Below are positions 7,453-15,674 of a stretch of DNA of 17,686 nucleotides, in pieces (the stretch's first letter is position 1; the number at the start of each line of letters is the position of its first letter). The position numbers were made by a program, and so were the translations under genes. Source of the stretch: Alphaproteobacteria bacterium (GTDB lineage: Bacteria; Pseudomonadota; Alphaproteobacteria; RF32; CAG-977); assembly GCA_017476085.1 (NCBI GenBank), contig JAFVEJ010000192.1:1-17686 (forward strand), given 5' to 3'. Under the pieces are notes generated by a model. The model ran no database searches. It saw nothing but the letters and a program-made list of their open reading frames with translations, and had not been told where the DNA came from.

Positions 7453-8139
7453 ATGGATAAAAAAGAACGGATTTCTTCTGAAACGGCATTATTTTTAATC
7501 TGTATCATCTTAGCGATTGCTTTGTTTTTAAAATTCAATCCGGGGAATAAAATACATTCCCCGATGGACAAGGCTCTTTTTTCCTATCAAAAAGGCGATT
7601 ATCGGCAGGCTATGACGTATTTTGCCCAAGCCGACAACGCCAATATCCCTGAAGCTTCTTTTTCTTTAGGCGCAATGTACTTCGCCGGAAAAGGCACAAG
7701 CGTCAATATTCCGAAAGCCTTTTTCTATTATCAAAAAGCCGCTGATCTGAATTATGCTCCCGCGCAGACGACTTTGGCTTTGCTTTATATGCAGGGCGAT
7801 GTCGTTGAACGCAATCCGGAAAAAGCAGTCGAACTGGCTAAAAAAGCTGCCGAAAACAATGATATGGAAGCTCAAATAATGCTGGCACGATGGTTTGAAA
7901 ACGGAGAACACATCGAAAAAGATATAAAGCAGGCCGTTCATTTTTATGAAATGGCCGCCAAGAACGGAGATATCAACGCTAAAACCGCGCTTTCCGTCAT
8001 TTACAAAAACAGCGGCGACAACGTTTCGTCAAACATCTATACTTCAAAGCGATGGGAAGACAGCATCCAAAAACAAAAACGATTTGAAAACATTTTTCAA
8101 AACTTGCCTCCGGACTATATTGAAAAAGTCCAACCATGA
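7453..8139 (+). CDS. Membrane-anchored Sel1-repeat protein
   Basis: This 228-aa protein has a single N-terminal membrane segment (about residues 13-29, ALFLICIILAIALFLKF) after a short charged leader. It is therefore probably anchored in the inner membrane, with the rest in the periplasm or cytoplasm. About four Sel1-like repeats follow (roughly residues 45-190), with the usual A-x2-LG-x2-Y...G.G...N-x-KA-x2-YY-KAA pattern; examples are SLGAMYFAGKGT and KAFFYYQKAADLNYAPAQ. Sel1 repeats form helical protein-interaction solenoids, and no enzymatic activity is expected. The ATG at 7453 is preceded by AAGGA at 7 bases. It overlaps the next gene by ATGA, so the two are an operon and probably partners. 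The specific function is unknown. Confidence 0.87.
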   Translation: MDKKERISSETALFLICIILAIALFLKFNPGNKIHSPMDKALFSYQKGDYRQAMTYFAQADNANIPEASFSLGAMYFAGKGTSVNIPKAFFYYQKAADLNYAPAQTTLALLYMQGDVVERNPEKAVELAKKAAENNDMEAQIMLARWFENGEHIEKDIKQAVHFYEMAAKNGDINAKTALSVIYKNSGDNVSSNIYTSKRWEDSIQKQKRFENIFQNLPPDYIEKVQP

Positions 8140-9599
8140 ACTTCTTCGTTTTTTTGAGTTTTTTCGGAATATGTTTGTACGGCGGCACATTAACGGCACA
8201 AACCATTGATCGCGATTCTTTCGAAGTCGGCGTAGAGGCTTATAATGCGGGAAACTGCAAAGAAGCTTTGCGCATTATGAAACAATTTGAAAAAGAACAG
8301 CCGAGCGCCGCTTATGTTGTCAAAGTCTGTTCCCTGATGCTTTCTTCTGAAAATGAAACGGGAATTTCTTATGATGTCTTTTTGCGTGATCTGAACAAAG
8401 GAGACCTGTCCAAATTTAATTTGTTAGGCATGTTGGATCGTTTTAACGAAGAAATCAGCGGCCTTTCAGGTTCCCGATATGTTTCTCTGCTGCATAAAAA
8501 AGCCGCTCAAAACGATACAAACGCCCTTTTTCAGCTGGGATTGCTGTATCAGGAAGGAATCGGCGTTTCCAGAAATTTTAAACAGGCGGCTCAGTATTTT
8601 GAAGCCGCAGCCCAAAACGGCCATGCCGGAGCGATGAACACAACCGGATTATATTACAGATTCGGCATCGGATTGGAAAAAGATAAAAAGAAAGCCGAAG
8701 AATGGTGGCAAAAGGCAATATTAAACAAAAACAACTATGCCCTTTACAATTTGGGGCAACTGTATTTTGAAAATAAAAATTATATGATGGCTCTATTATT
8801 AGGGGACTTGTCCGCCAGGCGCCTTAATCCGACAAAAGAAAAAAAATATCATATGCGCGCGGAAGGTCTTTTGAAAAAAGCCCAAAAGCAAATTTCCGAT
8901 TTTCATGCCGCCTATCTTCAAAAGTTCAGACCGTTTTGGCTCAAAACCGTTTTAACGGCGGAAGAATCGCAAGGGGCGTTTCTTGTTCGGGAATTGCCTT
9001 CTCCGCCTGAAAATATGATTGAAGAAACCCCTTTTATGCGTTTCATTCAAAAAGATGCTTTCGACAACCGGTATAAAAAGTTTTTCCCTCTTATGCCGTC
9101 CTGGGTATCTTTTGATCCGGCCAGTCCTCTTAATCCCGATATTATCGGAAAAATGCCCCCCGCACCGACGCCGCAGCAGGAAAAAGTTATTTCAGCTCTT
9201 TATTTCCGGCCGTCCGATCCGAGATATATAGACTTAACTTTGTCTGCCAAAGAAAGCGCCATCCCCGTTATGGTCGGCGATATTTTGACGTTATATGTTT
9301 ACACGCCGCTTTATGAAGACAAAACAACCCGGAAAGGCGGTCATATGTATATAAAAAACACCGGCTATACAATATCCGTTCAAGATCCGAGAAGCATCCT
9401 TACCGGCAGCACGGCCGTAACGTTAACGCCATTATCGGCTCAAACCGACCGTCAGGAAGCATGGCTCAGCCGTTCCTTTATCATTCGCGCGCCGGGAACG
9501 GCTCTCATCAAATTCGAACCGCGAACCGTTCCCGATGGAAAAGAGATCTTTCCGCACACACTGCGCGTTGTGGCGGTCAAAGGAAAACCACCCAAATAA
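8136..9599 (+). CDS. Secreted Sel1-repeat protein with an unassigned C-terminal beta-rich domain
   Basis: This 487-aa protein has a signal peptide (residues 1 to about 22, cleavage near LTAQ). A TPR/Sel1-like region covers about residues 25-250, with two clear repeats (ALFQLGLLYQEGIGVSRNF and AMNTTGLYYRFGIGLEKDK). A proline- and aromatic-rich linker follows (about 260-350, including FFPLMPSW). The C-terminus (about 365-487) is predicted here to be mainly beta strand, containing VMVGDILTLYVYTP, HMYIKNTGY and a closing strand TLRVVAV. The strand layout vaguely recalls Ig-like or chagasin-type folds, but I could not assign a family. It starts by ATGA overlap with the upstream Sel1 gene. Its stop codon abuts the stop of the convergent dsbD fragment with no gap. 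It is probably periplasmic or surface-exposed; its function is unknown. Confidence 0.85.
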   Translation: MNFFVFLSFFGICLYGGTLTAQTIDRDSFEVGVEAYNAGNCKEALRIMKQFEKEQPSAAYVVKVCSLMLSSENETGISYDVFLRDLNKGDLSKFNLLGMLDRFNEEISGLSGSRYVSLLHKKAAQNDTNALFQLGLLYQEGIGVSRNFKQAAQYFEAAAQNGHAGAMNTTGLYYRFGIGLEKDKKKAEEWWQKAILNKNNYALYNLGQLYFENKNYMMALLLGDLSARRLNPTKEKKYHMRAEGLLKKAQKQISDFHAAYLQKFRPFWLKTVLTAEESQGAFLVRELPSPPENMIEETPFMRFIQKDAFDNRYKKFFPLMPSWVSFDPASPLNPDIIGKMPPAPTPQQEKVISALYFRPSDPRYIDLTLSAKESAIPVMVGDILTLYVYTPLYEDKTTRKGGHMYIKNTGYTISVQDPRSILTGSTAVTLTPLSAQTDRQEAWLSRSFIIRAPGTALIKFEPRTVPDGKEIFPHTLRVVAVKGKPPK

Positions 9600-9959
9600 T
9601 TATAAGTCTTTCAAAACAGACAATATCGTTTGATCCGTTATCAGCTGAGGCAAAATCAACGGTTGTTCGGCATACGGCGCATAATACACATACAGCGGTA
9701 TTCCGCCGCGGCCATAGCTTTCTAAAACGGCGGTGATTTCATCACTACGGCTGGTCCAGTCCGCCAAGAAAGCCGCAACGCCTTTTTTCCGGAACTCTTC
9801 CGCCAATTTTACCGAAGAAAACGCCGTCTTTTCATTCACCAGACACGTCAAACACCATTTAGCGGAAAATTTAATGAAAACAGGAACGCCTGCTTTTTTA
9901 TATTCCTGAATTTTATCCGAATCGTACGGCAGCCAATTTATGCTTGTTTGCTCTTTGTG
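9600..9959 (-). pseudogene. Stop-separated C-terminal thioredoxin-like domain of DsbD/ScsB
   Basis: This is the remainder of the dsbD reading frame after an in-frame TAA at 9962-9960. Read in the same phase it gives about 119 residues beginning HKEQTSINWLPYDSDKI, then a thioredoxin-like strand VPVFIKFSAKWCLTC with the redox WCxxC motif, NEKTAF, GGIPLYVYY and a final helix. In the DsbD family this domain passes electrons from the membrane domain to periplasmic partners. No ATG or GTG precedes the CxxC motif in this frame. The first usable alternative start (a TTG inside WCLTC) would remove the first catalytic Cys. It is therefore unlikely to be made as a working separate protein unless the stop is read through or is a sequence error. 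Confidence 0.8.
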
Positions 9960-11645
9960 TTACCGATAAGTCGGAGAAAGACCGCAAAAACCGTACCCGA
10001 TTCCATCGATTGTCAACAAAAAAAACGCCAGGCTTGTTCTTTTCAGCATCTGCGTTTCCGCTGCCGTTTTATGCAGCCACGCGCAAAAAGCGAGCGCAAT
10101 CAAAGAAATCAAACCGACAGCAAGAGCTTCGCTTCCTTCCTGAGCGGCCAAAACCCACAACAGCCATGCAGACGCTCCATATAACGGAAAAGCTAAAAAA
10201 TGCCTGAACGTCATTGTCCAACTACCCGCTTTGGGAAGAAATTTTCCCAAAGACGGATAAAAATCCAATAATAAAAACGGCAAAGCCAGTCCGAACCCCA
10301 TAACCGCCAACACACTCAGCGTAACGGGAGCAGGATTCATCAGTCCGTATCCCAATGCCGTTCCCATAAACGGAGCCGCACAGGGAGTGGCTACAACAAC
10401 AGCCAACACTCCTGTTCCGAAATCGCTCCAATTACGTCCCAAATTCATGCTAAAAGCTGAAATTTTTTCTCCGACACTGATAACATCGGAAAAAACCAGT
10501 CCCAAAAAAAACATAAATAAGCTCAGCCCCAGAACGAACGGCGGATATTGCAGCTGAAACCCCCATCCCAACTCCGTTCCCGCCGATTTTAAACCGACCA
10601 AAACAAGCCCGATGGCAAGAAAAGAAACGACAACACCGGCGGTATAACTTAATCCGGCCAAACGCCGATCAACCGCATCGCCCGCTTGATTCGCATTCAG
10701 CAGCCGAAACGCCTTCAACGATAAAACCGGAAAAACGCACGGCATCAGGTTTAATAAAATTCCGCCCAAAAACGCAAAAAACAGAGCCGTCAAAAACTCA
10801 TATAAAACGAACGGTTCTTCAAAAACAGGCAATTCTTTTTCCGTTTTTAACGCGTCAATTTCCCATGATTCGACAGTTTCACCCTGCACATTATAAAACA
10901 CCGCCGTGCCTTTTATCCGTTCGGATGTGACAACATCCGCATTCTGCCCTTTTTTCATAAACAGAAAAGCGCGGTTCTGTGCCGTTTTCATCGTTTGCGG
11001 CGCCGAATGAGTTAATATCTTGGAGTTTTCCGCGAAAAAATAAGCGCTGACAGCATCTTTCGGCAACGGAATGGATAAAATTAAAGAATCCGTCGTTTCA
11101 AAAAAAACGGCCTGATCCGTTTTTTGCGGCAGATCTGCAATAACTTCGGAGATTTGATCATTTTCAATCCCGGCATCATCCGAATCCGTCCCCACCATAA
11201 CCACAGTGGAAACATCCTGAGCCATAGGCACACATTCCCTATGACATGCCAACCATACGGCATGGCCTGAAATTTCAAGAAGCTCCGCTTGCTTTTGCTG
11301 ATCGGGAGCCTGTACTTCCGTCAAAAGCCAGGCTTCATGGTCATACCCGTATTCTGTCAAAGAGCCGACGCTAAAGCGTTTCGGCGCCGGCCAAAAACGT
11401 CCTGTCTCCTTAAACCCCTGAGGCAAATTCAGTTTTAATTCGACAGCTTCTCCGGCATCTCCCGGATTTTTCCAATAAACATGCCACCCTTTCGGCAACG
11501 TTATTTTTAGCGCCAAAAAGAAGCGCTCTCCCGCAGAAACCCTTTCTTTTTGAACAGATAATTCCGCCCGGACAGACGTTTGTGCCTGCGCCGGAAAAGC
11601 GCTTGCCAAAAGAAAAAAACAAAAAAAACACAAAATACGTTTCAT
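9960..11645 (-). CDS. dsbD: DsbD/ScsB-type thiol:disulfide reductase, N-terminal and membrane domains (truncated by TAA)
   Basis: This protein carries reducing power from cytoplasmic thioredoxin across the inner membrane. As encoded it has 561 residues: a signal peptide (1-22, ending FPAQAQ), a periplasmic domain of the DsbD N-terminal type with a C134-x3-C138 pair (ACHRECVP), and about eight membrane segments from residue 280 on. The two redox cysteines of the membrane domain are present: NLMPCVFP (C303) and VVATPCAAPFMG (C422). The ATG at 11645 has AACAGG upstream; a TTG 30 bp further up is less likely. The frame stops at TAA just where the thioredoxin-like domain should start, and the missing domain continues in the same frame at 9959-9600. 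Intact, it would be about 681 residues. It is flanked by Sel1 genes on both sides. Confidence 0.85.
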   Translation of the reverse strand: MKRILCFFCFFLLASAFPAQAQTSVRAELSVQKERVSAGERFFLALKITLPKGWHVYWKNPGDAGEAVELKLNLPQGFKETGRFWPAPKRFSVGSLTEYGYDHEAWLLTEVQAPDQQKQAELLEISGHAVWLACHRECVPMAQDVSTVVMVGTDSDDAGIENDQISEVIADLPQKTDQAVFFETTDSLILSIPLPKDAVSAYFFAENSKILTHSAPQTMKTAQNRAFLFMKKGQNADVVTSERIKGTAVFYNVQGETVESWEIDALKTEKELPVFEEPFVLYEFLTALFFAFLGGILLNLMPCVFPVLSLKAFRLLNANQAGDAVDRRLAGLSYTAGVVVSFLAIGLVLVGLKSAGTELGWGFQLQYPPFVLGLSLFMFFLGLVFSDVISVGEKISAFSMNLGRNWSDFGTGVLAVVVATPCAAPFMGTALGYGLMNPAPVTLSVLAVMGFGLALPFLLLDFYPSLGKFLPKAGSWTMTFRHFLAFPLYGASAWLLWVLAAQEGSEALAVGLISLIALAFCAWLHKTAAETQMLKRTSLAFFLLTIDGIGYGFCGLSPTYR

Positions 11646-11726
11646 TTTTTGCCTGTTTAGCTTAAAATTCAGCAAGGTAGTATTATGCTCCCTGTTACAG
11701 AACTTATTATTTAAGGATAAAACCGC

Positions 11727-12482
11727 GTGTTCAAGATATTTCTAACTTTTTTATTCTTTTTTGTCGAAGCAGGCAATGTTTATGCCCAAACAAGCTTCAG
11801 CGCCTCTAAAGATGAACAGGAAAAATCTCTGAATAAATATATCAATGCCAGCGCCGTATGCGCTAAAATGACAGATGTGCAGGCTTTATACGAGCGCGGC
11901 ATGCTGTTGCTCAGCGATGCGAACGAAGAAGCATATATTGCCGCGGCGGACTGTTTCACGTCGGCTGCAATGAAAAATCATACGCCCTCTCAACTGGAAT
12001 TGGGCAAGTTGTATGAAAAAGGAAAAGGTGTCAGCCAAAACAAAGTTTACGCTTACAAATGGTTTCAAACGGCTGTCCTTTTGGGAAATCAGGAAGCCAT
12101 TCCTTTCCGCAATAAAATAGAAGCGCAGATGACTCTTGATGAAATTATGACTGCGAATCCTATGATTCAAAGTACATTGGACTTAATTGAACTGATCGGT
12201 CAGCGTCAAGAGGAAGATTTACAAAAACTGGAAGAAAAAGTCGCTCAGCAATACCGTGAGTTCGGCGTGGATATCAGCGCGTATGATATTCGCGAAGAAA
12301 AGTCAACCGAGACGGAAAATCCGCTGATTCGCACTTTGATCAACGAACAACGCGCGAAACAAGCTAAAGCTCAGGAACTTAAAAAAGAAAGAGAAAAAAG
12401 AGAAGAAAAACGGGAATCGGAACAATCTTCCGAAGAAAATCCTGCCCCCGCCGGCAGACGTTCTTCGCGCGGCATGTTTTAA
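11727..12482 (+). CDS. Secreted Sel1-repeat protein with charged C-terminal coil
   Basis: This 251-aa protein has a cleavable signal peptide (residues 1-20, ending NVYAQ). Two Sel1 repeats lie at about 52-130: YERGMLLLSDANEEAYIAAA, and LGKLYEKGKGVSQNKVYAYK followed by WFQTAVLLGNQEA. A long helical, strongly charged region (about 150-235, rich in Glu, Lys and Arg) is probably a coiled coil, and the tail is Pro/Gly/Arg-rich. The start is GTG with AAGGA about 10 bases upstream. It is divergent from dsbD across an 81-bp gap, so the two may share regulatory sequence. A strong hairpin follows the stop. It is the third Sel1 protein within 5 kb and probably periplasmic. Its specific role is unknown. 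Confidence 0.85.
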   Translation: MFKIFLTFLFFFVEAGNVYAQTSFSASKDEQEKSLNKYINASAVCAKMTDVQALYERGMLLLSDANEEAYIAAADCFTSAAMKNHTPSQLELGKLYEKGKGVSQNKVYAYKWFQTAVLLGNQEAIPFRNKIEAQMTLDEIMTANPMIQSTLDLIELIGQRQEEDLQKLEEKVAQQYREFGVDISAYDIREEKSTETENPLIRTLINEQRAKQAKAQELKKEREKREEKRESEQSSEENPAPAGRRSSRGMF

Positions 12483-12502
12483 AGAAGAAATTGTTTAATC
12501 CT

Positions 12503-12531
12503 CCTCCCCTTTTAAAAGAAAAAAGGGGAGG
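12503..12531 (+). terminator. Rho-independent-type hairpin after the Sel1 gene
   Basis: A perfect 11-bp stem, CCTCCCCTTTT (12503-12513) with AAAAGGGGAGG (12521-12531), encloses a 7-base loop. It starts 20 bp after the stop codon and is followed by a moderately T-rich ATTTGTATTT. It separates the Sel1 gene from the pirin gene. Confidence 0.75.
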
Positions 12532-12651
12532 ATTTGTATTTCAAAAATATCTTCCGAACATTGATGACAACAATCCATACCTTTGTTGAGATTGTATATG
12601 AATTTTTTGCGCCTTATTTCTTTTTTGCAACAAAGTAAAGAAAGGAGCAGC

Positions 12652-13359
12652 ATGTTAGAAATCAGATCAAAAAATGACCGAGGTATGACAAAACTGAGTT
12701 GGCTGGACAGCCGCCATACGTTTTCCTTTGCGGATTATTATGATCCCGGATTTATGGGATTTAGCGAATTACGCGCCATTAATGACAACATTGTCGCCCC
12801 TCGCGAAGGTTTCGGCGCTTATCGCCACGACAATATGGAAATTGTCACAATCGTCCTCAGCGGACAAATGGAACACAAAGACAATCTGGGAAACACGACG
12901 ATCATTTCTCCCAGAGAAGTGCAAAGGATGACCACCGGAACCGGCATGATTTACAGCGAAATGAATCCTTCGCTGTCCCGAGCCGCCCATTTTCTGCAAA
13001 TCTGGGTTCTGCCGCAGGAATTGAACTTAAATCCGGAATATGAAAAGAAAGAATTTTTGCCAAGCAGTCTTTTAAACCAAATGTGTCTGATTGTTTCACC
13101 GACTGGCAAAAACAATTCCCTGCGAATACATCAGAATGTCAACATTTTTCAATGCGTTTTGGAAGAGGACAGATCCGTTCATTTCCAAATGAAGCCGTCT
13201 CGTCATGTATGGCTGCAAATCGCCGAAGGAGCGATCGAGGCCAACTCGCTTTACCTGAAGGCGGGAGACGGCCTGGCAATCACCGAAGAAACGGGAGTTC
13301 TGAAACTGAAAGGATTGGAACGTAGAAGCAACTTTGTCGTCTTCGACTTGCCGAATTAG
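12652..13359 (+). CDS. Pirin family protein (YhhW-like) with an altered metal site
   Basis: This 235-aa bicupin is close in length to E. coli YhhW, a cytosolic pirin with reported quercetin 2,3-dioxygenase activity. Family segments are clear: the N-terminal WLDSRHTFSFADYYDP, then FGEL-like FSELRAINDN, MEIVTIVLSGQMEHKDNLGN, and VQRMTTGTGMIYSEMN. Pirins normally bind one metal through His, His, His and Glu. By my alignment these fall at residues 57, 59, 101 and 103, and here they read Tyr57, His59, Tyr101 and Glu103. Dioxygenase activity therefore may be lost or changed. The ATG at 12652 has a strong AAAGGAG ribosome-binding site; an upstream in-frame start at 12583 lacks one and would add 23 non-conserved residues. 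The gene stands alone between two hairpin terminators. Confidence 0.92.
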   Translation: MLEIRSKNDRGMTKLSWLDSRHTFSFADYYDPGFMGFSELRAINDNIVAPREGFGAYRHDNMEIVTIVLSGQMEHKDNLGNTTIISPREVQRMTTGTGMIYSEMNPSLSRAAHFLQIWVLPQELNLNPEYEKKEFLPSSLLNQMCLIVSPTGKNNSLRIHQNVNIFQCVLEEDRSVHFQMKPSRHVWLQIAEGAIEANSLYLKAGDGLAITEETGVLKLKGLERRSNFVVFDLPN

Positions 13360-13366
13360 AAAAACA

Positions 13367-13403
13367 AGAAAGACGATTTCAGTTAAATTAAAATCGTCTT
13401 TCT
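13367..13403 (+). terminator. Hairpin after the pirin gene
   Basis: A perfect 13-bp stem, AGAAAGACGATTT (13367-13379) with AAATCGTCTTTCT (13391-13403), has an 11-base AT-rich loop and starts 8 bp after the pirin stop. The downstream bases are only modestly T-rich, so its efficiency is uncertain. The rest of the gap up to 13477 shows nothing I can name. Confidence 0.65.
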
Positions 13404-13477
13404 CATCATATCTGTTTGATTTTACTCCGATTATAAATTATTCTGAAAGTGCTTTTTTTCAACAAAGGCTTTCTTAA

Positions 13478-15673
13478 ATGTTTATCGTTTTTAATTTATC
13501 GATTTTTATCAGTGCTTTCCTTCTTTTTTTGGTCCAGCCGATGGCGGCAAACATATTGCTTCCCAAAGTGGGCGGTTCGCCGAATATATGGAACACATGC
13601 TCCGTTTTTTTTCAGATTTCTTTATTGATCGGATATTTTTATTCCTATCTTGTTTCGCGAAAGCTTTCTTTAAAGCAGCAGATTATTACACATTGTTCTT
13701 TATTATTTTGCGCTTTATGGGCTGTTAATTTTCACTTTCAAGCCGATCAGATTTCCGTTACAAGTCCCGTTTCCGACACTTTGTTTTCATTATTCAAAAA
13801 TATCTTTTTCCCTTTTGTTTTGTTATCCACAACGTCTCCTTTAATTCAACGGTGGTTGTCTCTGTCGAATTTAAAAGAAAACAAAAATCCCTATATGCTG
13901 TATGTCTGCAGCAACATCGGAAGCCTTTTGGCTCTATACGCCTACCCCTTGGTGTTTGAAAAAACGCTGACGATTTCTTCTCAAGGCACTCTATGGCGTG
14001 TTTTATTCGTGATATTCTTCGCAACCGTTTTTATTCTCGGCCTGTACTTAAACAAAACCGTCCGAAATCAACCGGCAGAAACGCAACATTCATCGACACA
14101 AGCGGAAAAAACAAACCCGATCCTGATTTTTTATTGGATATTTTTTGCTTTTATTCCATCCAGTTTAATGCTCGGCGTAACAAGTCATCTGTCTACAGAC
14201 ATAGGTGGTCTGCCGTTTCTATGGATTCTTCCTCTTTCATTATACCTGTTATCGTTTATTCTGACTTTTTCAAGATTTTATACGGAAGAAATATCCAATC
14301 AAATTCAACGATTGTACAAAGTTTCCGCTTTGATCTCGGTGTTTTTATTCTTTTCTGCAGCGATGACTTCAAATTTAAAACAAAACACTGTTTTAATAGC
14401 TTTACATTGTTTTTTTTACTTTATATTTGCCGTCTATTGTCATGGGGTATTAGCCAACAAAAAACCGCAACCTGAAAAATTAACTTTGTTCTATTTGTGT
14501 CTGGCAATCGGCGGAGCTTTAGGCGGCATTTTCAACACTTTTATCGCACCGCATTTGTTTTTATCCATTTGGGAATATCCTTTTATCGTCGTCTTGTCTT
14601 TACCCTTTGTTATTGATAACGCCCCGGAAGAAAAAAACGGCTTTATAAAAACAACTAAAAAAACAGCTTTTCTTCTTATATTTATTATAATTTCGTTCAA
14701 TTTACACTTAAAAACATTCGGCATCCCGGATATATTTTTTCTTATCTTTTTGAGCGTTTTAACTCTTATTTTTTCTTTTTCAAAGAAAAAATCCTTTTTC
14801 ATCTTATGTTTGTTCAGCTTTATTTTTCTCCAAATATTTTTCAAACAAAATCCCGATTTCATTTTTAAAAAAAGAAATTTTTTCGGAACTCTTTTAATTC
14901 AACAGACTTCTTTGTCTCTTGCACCTTCAGTTATTCTTAAATCAAATCACCTGTATCATGGAGACACAATACACGGGCGTCAAACTTTCTTTTTACTAAA
15001 AGAAGGAGAAACCTATAATTTCAATCCGGACACTTATTATGGTGCAGGCGCAGCCATTAAGGACTTTTTTAATGTATTTAAAAAGCCTTATGCTCCCGAT
15101 ACGGCTTGGTTGGGATTAGGTTCGGGGGCAATCATTTGTTATGCGCAGCCGAAAACGAAACATGATATTTTTGAGATTGACCAGGATATCGTCGACATAT
15201 CTCAAAAATATCGTTACTTCCGATACTTGGAACATTGCGCACCGCAAGCAAACATCACGGTCGGTGATGCGAGAATGCAAATTGCCAAAGAGAAAAATAA
15301 AAAATATGATCTGATCGTCTTTGATGCTTTCAGTTCTCATTTTATTCCCGTGCATTTAACAACAAAAGAAGCATTGGAAATATATCGTTCCAAATTAAAA
15401 CAAGATGGAATTATTTTATTTCATATCAGTTCCCGCGCTTTTGACGTAGAACCCGTTCTTACAAAAATCGCTAAAGAATTAGGTATGGCTTTTATTGTTC
15501 GTGATTTGCCGAAAGATCGTTATCCGCAATGGGGCGTTTTAAGCAACAGCTATGAAGATTCGGAAATAAAAGCTCTGCTGGCCATGCCGGGATGGAGAAA
15601 AGGAGAAATGAAAGAAGACACGCCGCTATGGACGGATGATTTTCATAATTTATTGTCGGCTTTGCGACGTTAA
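13478..15673 (+). CDS. Polytopic membrane protein fused to a spermidine-synthase-like domain
   Basis: This 731-aa protein begins with about 14 hydrophobic segments (to roughly residue 465). The first contains FLLFLVQPMAANILLPKVGG, typical of the fused transporter-like/spermidine-synthase family. The C-terminal third is a Rossmann domain of the spermidine synthase type: LGLGSG (about 545-550), FEIDQD (about 564), GDAR (about 595), and YDLIVFDAFSSHFIPVHLTT (about 610-628). In true spermidine synthases the segment after the catalytic Asp reads DxxDP; here it is DAFSSH. In the fused family as I remember it, the commoner reading is DAFSSD, so a conserved Asp seems replaced by His. Polyamine synthesis is not assured and the substrate is unknown. 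The weak AAAGG upstream supports the start. The stop is 1 bp from that of the convergent nfo. Confidence 0.85.
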   Translation: MFIVFNLSIFISAFLLFLVQPMAANILLPKVGGSPNIWNTCSVFFQISLLIGYFYSYLVSRKLSLKQQIITHCSLLFCALWAVNFHFQADQISVTSPVSDTLFSLFKNIFFPFVLLSTTSPLIQRWLSLSNLKENKNPYMLYVCSNIGSLLALYAYPLVFEKTLTISSQGTLWRVLFVIFFATVFILGLYLNKTVRNQPAETQHSSTQAEKTNPILIFYWIFFAFIPSSLMLGVTSHLSTDIGGLPFLWILPLSLYLLSFILTFSRFYTEEISNQIQRLYKVSALISVFLFFSAAMTSNLKQNTVLIALHCFFYFIFAVYCHGVLANKKPQPEKLTLFYLCLAIGGALGGIFNTFIAPHLFLSIWEYPFIVVLSLPFVIDNAPEEKNGFIKTTKKTAFLLIFIIISFNLHLKTFGIPDIFFLIFLSVLTLIFSFSKKKSFFILCLFSFIFLQIFFKQNPDFIFKKRNFFGTLLIQQTSLSLAPSVILKSNHLYHGDTIHGRQTFFLLKEGETYNFNPDTYYGAGAAIKDFFNVFKKPYAPDTAWLGLGSGAIICYAQPKTKHDIFEIDQDIVDISQKYRYFRYLEHCAPQANITVGDARMQIAKEKNKKYDLIVFDAFSSHFIPVHLTTKEALEIYRSKLKQDGIILFHISSRAFDVEPVLTKIAKELGMAFIVRDLPKDRYPQWGVLSNSYEDSEIKALLAMPGWRKGEMKEDTPLWTDDFHNLLSALRR

Positions 15674-15674
15674 A

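Noticed and set aside
9600..9851. Independent 83-aa gene starting at TTG
   Set aside because: Its start lies inside the WCLTC motif and would remove the first catalytic cysteine. The frame is continuous with dsbD, so it is the cut-off end of that gene.
13993..14475. 160-aa plus-strand frame within the membrane synthase-like gene
   Set aside because: It is a shadow of the 13478-15673 gene in another frame, with no ribosome-binding site or recognisable motif.
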